NCBI RefSeq assembly: GCF_000299915.1
Contig: NZ_AMRI01000003.1
Span: 124,001 to 188,000 of the forward strand
Source: Gallaecimonas xiamenensis 3-C-1
GTDB taxonomy: Bacteria > Pseudomonadota > Gammaproteobacteria > Enterobacterales > Gallaecimonadaceae
Direction: 5' to 3'
Length of the DNA: 64,000 bases
Positions 60,632-64,000 of this stretch are shown here, in pieces. Numbering within the stretch: position 1 is the first letter of the stretch; the number at the start of each line of letters is the position of its first letter. The notes under the pieces are model-generated. The model was given only the letters and a program-made list of their open reading frames with translations. It was not told the origin of the DNA and did not search any database. The position numbers and the translations under genes were made by a program.

Positions 60632-61348
60632 ATGAGTTTGTCCATCAAGTCGGTGGTGTTGGGTCTGATTGCTTTACTGGTGGTACTGCTTGGTACCTGG
60701 CAACTGGTCAACAGCCGCCAGGTGCAGCTTTTTGGGGAGCTGGTCAACAGGGTGGATACCGACCAGAAGGTGATAGCCCTGACCTTCGACGACGGCCCGG
60801 CCCCGGGCAATACCGAGGCGGTCCTGACGATGCTGGCCGCCGAGGACGTCAAAGCCACTTTCTTCCTGGTGGGCAGCGCCATGGAGCTGCACCCCAGGGA
60901 AACCATGCTGATTGCCAATGCCGGCCATGAGATTGGCAACCACTCCTACAGCCACCAGCGCATGGTGCTGATGTCTCCTGGCGCCGTGCGCGAAGAGTTG
61001 GAACGCACCGACGCCCTGATCCGCCAAAGCGGCTACCAGGGCCCCATCCTGTTCAGGCCCCCTTACGGCAAGAAGTTCGTCATGCTGCCCTGGTACCTGT
61101 CGCACCGTGACATGACCTCTGTCACCTGGGACCTGGAGCCGGAAAGCCATGGCGACATCGCCGGCAACAGCCAGGCCATCACCCGTTATGTACTGGACAA
61201 GGCCAAACCCGGCTCCATCCTGCTGCTGCACGTGATGTTCCGCTCCCGCCAGGCCTCCCTGGACGCCGTGCCCGGCATCATCGAGGGCCTTAAGGCCAAG
61301 GGCTATCGTTTGGTGACGGTGTCAGAGTTGCTGGCGTTAAGGCCCTGA
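60632..61348 (+). CDS. membrane-anchored polysaccharide deacetylase (NodB domain)
   Basis: A 238-residue CE4 enzyme with one N-terminal membrane anchor (about residues 5-25). Catalytic motifs: T-F-D-D-G-P near 52 (metal Asp), N-H-S-Y-S-H near 107 (metal His pair), R-P-P-Y-G near 145. It should deacetylate peptidoglycan, chitin or exopolysaccharide outside the cytoplasm. ATG 60632 was chosen because TAGGA lies 8 bp ahead; an ATG at 60614 in the same frame adds six residues. Convergent with a second, unrelated-looking deacetylase. Confidence 0.92.
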   Translation: MSLSIKSVVLGLIALLVVLLGTWQLVNSRQVQLFGELVNRVDTDQKVIALTFDDGPAPGNTEAVLTMLAAEDVKATFFLVGSAMELHPRETMLIANAGHEIGNHSYSHQRMVLMSPGAVREELERTDALIRQSGYQGPILFRPPYGKKFVMLPWYLSHRDMTSVTWDLEPESHGDIAGNSQAITRYVLDKAKPGSILLLHVMFRSRQASLDAVPGIIEGLKAKGYRLVTVSELLALRP

Positions 61349-61349
61349 T

Positions 61350-61379
61350 AAAAAAGCCCCGCAGAGCGGGGCTTTTTTT
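61350..61379. terminator. bidirectional intrinsic terminator between the two deacetylase genes
   Basis: AAAAAGCCCCGC, AGA loop, GCGGGGCTTTTT with further T. Confidence 0.94.
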
Positions 61380-61384
61380 AGCCA

Positions 61385-62482
61385 TCAAATGTCGCGGCAG
61401 TCGGTCCAGGTGAGCCCCGCCTGCTTTTGAAAGTCCACCAGGGCCGGCAGGTTGGCCAAGGCCTTGGGGTGGATGTCGTGGTAGAGAATGATACCGCTGC
61501 GCCACAGCAGCATCAGGGTGATCACCCTGTCCTGGACCTGTTGGTTGTCGAGCTTGCGGTTCCAGTCCTGGCTGTCGATATTCCACAGCATCACCCCTTC
61601 ATCCCGCTCAGCCAGGCTTTCCAGCAGCGCCGGTTGGCGCTGGCCGTAAGGGGGGCGGAACCAGTGGTGGCCTTTTTGCGGCAACTCGGCCAGCAGCTTG
61701 CGGGTGTCGGCCAGGGACTGGGCCCAGCCGTCCCAGCGCTGGTGGCTCTTATGCTGGTAACCATGGGAGCCCACGCACTGGTTGGCGTAAAAATCCTTAC
61801 CGGGTTTAACGGCGGCCAGCCTTTCCCCCAGGGCGAAAAACTGGGCATGCAGGCCCTTGCCTTCAAGGGCGCTGACCAGTTGGGCACTGCGGTTGTCACC
61901 CTTGACGGTGCTGGACGGACCGTCGTCGTAGCTCAGCAGGAAGTGGCCGTCGGCCTGGTTAAAGCCACTTCGTTCCAGTTCGTCCAACTCACCGGCCCCC
62001 AGGGGTAATACTTCGCTGGTTACCCGGCCAAAGAGGGCGGCCAGACGCACCTGCTCGTAGAGGTAACGCTGGTGAAAGGCCTGGCTTGCCTGCTGCCAGG
62101 CGCCAAGGCTGTTGTCATGGGGTTGTTGGCTGGCGGCCACCAGGGCTTCCCAGCTTTTGGCGTCCTGGCATTGGTGGCAGGCCATGGCGTAGTTGCCCTG
62201 TAGGCGCAGCTGGGTCAGCTCGCGCCATTGCTGGACGCTGGCCATGTCCGGGTTGTCCACCTGGGTAAAGGCGGTGACGGCGGCGGCATCATCCAAGGGG
62301 GTGGCTGCCAGCAGCCGGGTAAATTGGCGGATCTCCGCCGCCGAGGCCTGGTCAAAGGCGCTGCGGCTGTCGATAGCCTGGGGCCAGAGCTGGCGGTCCA
62401 GGGTGGCGACCTTGGCGGGGCCGGCGGCCCAGGCTTGGGGCAGGGTCAGCAGGGCCAAGGCGGCGATAAAATAAGAGCGCAT
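61385..62482 (-). CDS. secreted polysaccharide deacetylase with N-terminal helical region
   Basis: A 365-residue protein with signal peptide (cleavage after A-W-A). Residues 25-175 are helical with two Cys (A-C-H-Q-C) and no known domain. Residues 178-365 form a NodB fold: L-S-Y-D-D-G-P-S near 183, G-S-H-G-Y-Q-H near 240, F-R-P-P-Y-G near 272 and I-L-Y-H-D-I-H near 336. All metal and catalytic positions are present. Substrate unknown; the extra N-terminal domain may place it on the envelope. Faces the other deacetylase gene. Confidence 0.9.
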   Translation of the reverse strand: MRSYFIAALALLTLPQAWAAGPAKVATLDRQLWPQAIDSRSAFDQASAAEIRQFTRLLAATPLDDAAAVTAFTQVDNPDMASVQQWRELTQLRLQGNYAMACHQCQDAKSWEALVAASQQPHDNSLGAWQQASQAFHQRYLYEQVRLAALFGRVTSEVLPLGAGELDELERSGFNQADGHFLLSYDDGPSSTVKGDNRSAQLVSALEGKGLHAQFFALGERLAAVKPGKDFYANQCVGSHGYQHKSHQRWDGWAQSLADTRKLLAELPQKGHHWFRPPYGQRQPALLESLAERDEGVMLWNIDSQDWNRKLDNQQVQDRVITLMLLWRSGIILYHDIHPKALANLPALVDFQKQAGLTWTDCRDI

Positions 62483-62508
62483 CTGTCGTCCTTTTCTTGT
62501 GCGTGGAA

Positions 62509-62534
62509 AGAAAAAACCCCGCCGAAGCGGGGCT
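62509..62534 (-). terminator. terminator of the DUF2135-TPR gene
   Basis: Read on the minus strand: AGCCCCGC, TTCG loop, GCGGGGT then a T-run. Confidence 0.9.
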
Positions 62535-62539
62535 TGGGA

Positions 62540-63715
62540 TCAGTGCAGTTTCTGCTCCATCCGTTCTATGCCTTTGTCGTAGGCGCTGTGGGCGCGCAGG
62601 GACTTGGCTTTACGGTAGCTGTCGAGGGCATCCTGCCACTGGCCTTTGGCCTCGTAGATACGGGCGATGTTGTAGTAGCTGCTGGCCTGGACCCTGTCCT
62701 TGCTCTTGCCGCTGGCCAGTTCGATGGCCTTGCGGTTGGCCCACAGGGCTTCGGCGGTGCGGTCCAGTTTCTGGTAGGTCAGGCCCAGGTTGCTGTAGGC
62801 CTGGCCGAAGTTGGGATAGAGGTTGATGGCGTCTTGGAAGCGGTACATGGCGCCCATCAGATCCTGCTGGTGATAGAGCTTCTCACCCTGGGTGTTGTAG
62901 CGCTTGGCTTGCTGGATGTCGGCGCTGCTGACCAGGTTCTGGGGGTCAAAGCTGTCGCTTGCCAGCAGGTCCTTGAGGTAGGCATCCAGGCCCTGGGGGG
63001 TCAGGTTCTTGTAGCTGTTGATGTCCTGGAAGGCACCGTTCTCGTCGATGCCGAACACCAGCCAGCTGTTGCCGTTTTTACCGGGCTGAGGCCGGTAGGT
63101 GCGGACCAGGGTCTGGCCTACATAGAGCTGAACGCTGGCTTGGCTGTCGGCCATGGCGCGGGCAATGGTACCGCTGGCATTGCTGAAGTCATGGACGGCG
63201 TAGATGTATTTCTTGCCTTGCTGCTTCTTGCTGACGGTGATGGTCTCGGGGCCATAGGAGGTGGTGTCGTCCACGTCCAGATTGGCTTGGCGGCCGTTTT
63301 TCTTGGCGAAATAAATATGACTGCCGGGGAAGGCCATGTGGGAGTCCAGATCCTTGGGCGAGGCGCCCCAGGTCAGTACCACCCGCAGGCCGTCCAGGTT
63401 GTCCATCACCGGGGACAAGGCATAGGTGAAGCCGTCGCAAGGGCAACGTACTACCAGGGTGGAGTAGCCTTCCTTGTCTATGATCATGGTGGTGTCGGCA
63501 TCATCGGAGATCTGGGCGCTGGCCTGGCCGGCGGTGTTGCTGGTGGCGCGTTGGGAGCTTTCACCATTGCGCTGCCAGGTGATCTTGGCGTCGGCCAGTT
63601 TCTGATCCTTGACCACGGCGCTCAGCACTTTGACGTTGACGCTGTCGGCGGCCTGGGCAGGCAGACCCATGATACCGGCCAACAACAGGGCCGGGAGTCC
63701 AAAATACGGCTTCAT
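62540..63715 (-). CDS. secreted DUF2135 plus TPR-repeat protein
   Basis: A 391-residue protein with signal peptide (cleavage after A-Q-A). Residues 25-100 look like a carboxypeptidase-regulatory-type beta-sandwich. Residues 110-225 carry a DUF2135-like block, L-R-V-V-L-T-W-G-A-S-P-K-D-L-D-S-H-M, as in YfaP-type proteins. Residues 275-385 hold about three TPR repeats (A-M-Y-R-F-Q-D-A-I-N-L-Y-P-N-F-G, A-Y-S-N-L-G-L-T-Y). ATG 63715 is chosen because AAAGGAC lies 7 bp upstream; the longer frame begins without an SD. It is likely periplasmic or surface-linked. Function unknown. Confidence 0.85.
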   Translation of the reverse strand: MKPYFGLPALLLAGIMGLPAQAADSVNVKVLSAVVKDQKLADAKITWQRNGESSQRATSNTAGQASAQISDDADTTMIIDKEGYSTLVVRCPCDGFTYALSPVMDNLDGLRVVLTWGASPKDLDSHMAFPGSHIYFAKKNGRQANLDVDDTTSYGPETITVSKKQQGKKYIYAVHDFSNASGTIARAMADSQASVQLYVGQTLVRTYRPQPGKNGNSWLVFGIDENGAFQDINSYKNLTPQGLDAYLKDLLASDSFDPQNLVSSADIQQAKRYNTQGEKLYHQQDLMGAMYRFQDAINLYPNFGQAYSNLGLTYQKLDRTAEALWANRKAIELASGKSKDRVQASSYYNIARIYEAKGQWQDALDSYRKAKSLRAHSAYDKGIERMEQKLH

Positions 63716-63976
63716 GTACATGTCCTTTGAATGTGTCGGTGAATCTGGGCTGCACTCCGCCTTCCAGGCGAAGTTGGCAGGCACAAGAGTCTAGCGACAA
63801 TAACAGGGGATAACTACGGTCAAGGGCGGGAAATTTTCCGGCCCCAAGAAGGCAAGTCACTGTAACGCATTGCTTTTGGAGGGAGCCTGGCAGGTAAAGA
63901 TAAAGGCCGATACTGAAGGTGGGGGGCCATTTGGACGCCTTTTGGCTAGGTGGCCCTTTTACTCCAGGTGTTGTCC
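63716..63976. other. 261-bp intergenic region at the right end
   Basis: No coding sequence seen. It must contain the promoter of the DUF2135-TPR gene and perhaps that of a rightward gene beginning at 63977. No clear promoter hexamers or dyads were recognised. Confidence 0.4.
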
Positions 63977-64000
63977 ATGGCCTTACTGCGTATCCTGCTG
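63977..64000 (+). CDS. possible start of a rightward gene, cut by the window end
   Basis: ATG at 63977 followed by seven sense codons (M-A-L-L-R-I-L-L) to the last base, with AGGTG about 8 bp upstream. The hydrophobic beginning could be a signal or membrane segment. Too short to identify. Confidence 0.35.

Noticed and set aside
62228-63730. A 500-codon plus-strand frame over the deacetylase and TPR genes
   Set aside because: Spans two real minus-strand genes and their terminator; no domain.
1-64000. CRISPR arrays, IS elements, prophage, rRNA or tRNA genes
   Set aside because: No regularly spaced repeats, transposase, integrase or structural RNA signatures were recognised on reading both strands.

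Overview
The window is GC-rich chromosomal DNA from a gammaproteobacterium. Crp, AcnA, SpeD, FkpA, SlyX, YheS/T/U/V, PrkB and ArgO/ArgP point to the Alteromonadales/Aeromonadales side of the class. A Gallaecimonas-like organism is my guess from the overall gene mix and cannot be proven here. No rRNA, tRNA, CRISPR array, insertion sequence or prophage was seen. Genes are tightly packed, with many 1-8 bp overlaps and many textbook intrinsic terminators.

Layout. 1-5.7 kb: a DUF58 / transglutaminase / tRNA-Met acetyltransferase (tmcA) operon, convergent with crp, then divergent yhfA. 5.9-11.1 kb: speD, a LysR regulator divergent from a quinone-oxidoreductase-like enzyme, a TM2 protein and the cold-shock helicase deaD. 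11.2-16.9 kb: a sigma-54-type two-component system facing a cyanide-insensitive-type bd oxidase operon (cioAB) flanked by two 30-residue membrane peptides; a perfect -24/-12 promoter precedes the operon. 17-25.4 kb: acnA, two small genes, an RND efflux pair and an FMN reductase. 25.4-27.8 kb: an AT-rich accessory insert carrying one gene, an HTH plus deoxyribosyltransferase/TIR-like protein that may be a one-gene defence system. 27.8-33.6 kb: elaA, yfcD, prkB, yheU, argO/argP, a DUF3103-like secreted protein and yheT. 33.7-45.1 kb: envelope and redox genes (PQQ-type sugar dehydrogenase, GT2-GtrA fusion, TonB receptor, GST, LysR, OprB-type porin, a thioredoxin/DsbD-alpha fusion, a MocR regulator). 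45.1-52.3 kb: a maltodextrin cluster (alpha-glucosidase, MFS sugar transporter, secreted amylase, LacI regulator, glucokinase) with two matching palindromes in its central divergent promoter. 52.4-56 kb: MFS, GNAT, a NagX-like acyltransferase with a NagR-like box, small proteins. 56-60.5 kb: yheS, yheV, slyX, a WD40 lipoprotein, fkpA. 60.6-64 kb: two polysaccharide deacetylases and a DUF2135-TPR protein.

A striking large-scale feature is that fkpA, slyX, yheV, yheS, yheT, yheU, prkB, yhfA and crp keep the relative order and orientation I recall from E. coli, but are spread over 56 kb because blocks of other genes sit between them. The window therefore reads as an ancestral backbone with several insertions. 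The most interesting candidates are the lone HTH/TIR-like gene, the sigma-54 two-component control of a bd oxidase with an extra small peptide, and the thioredoxin/DsbD-alpha fusion.
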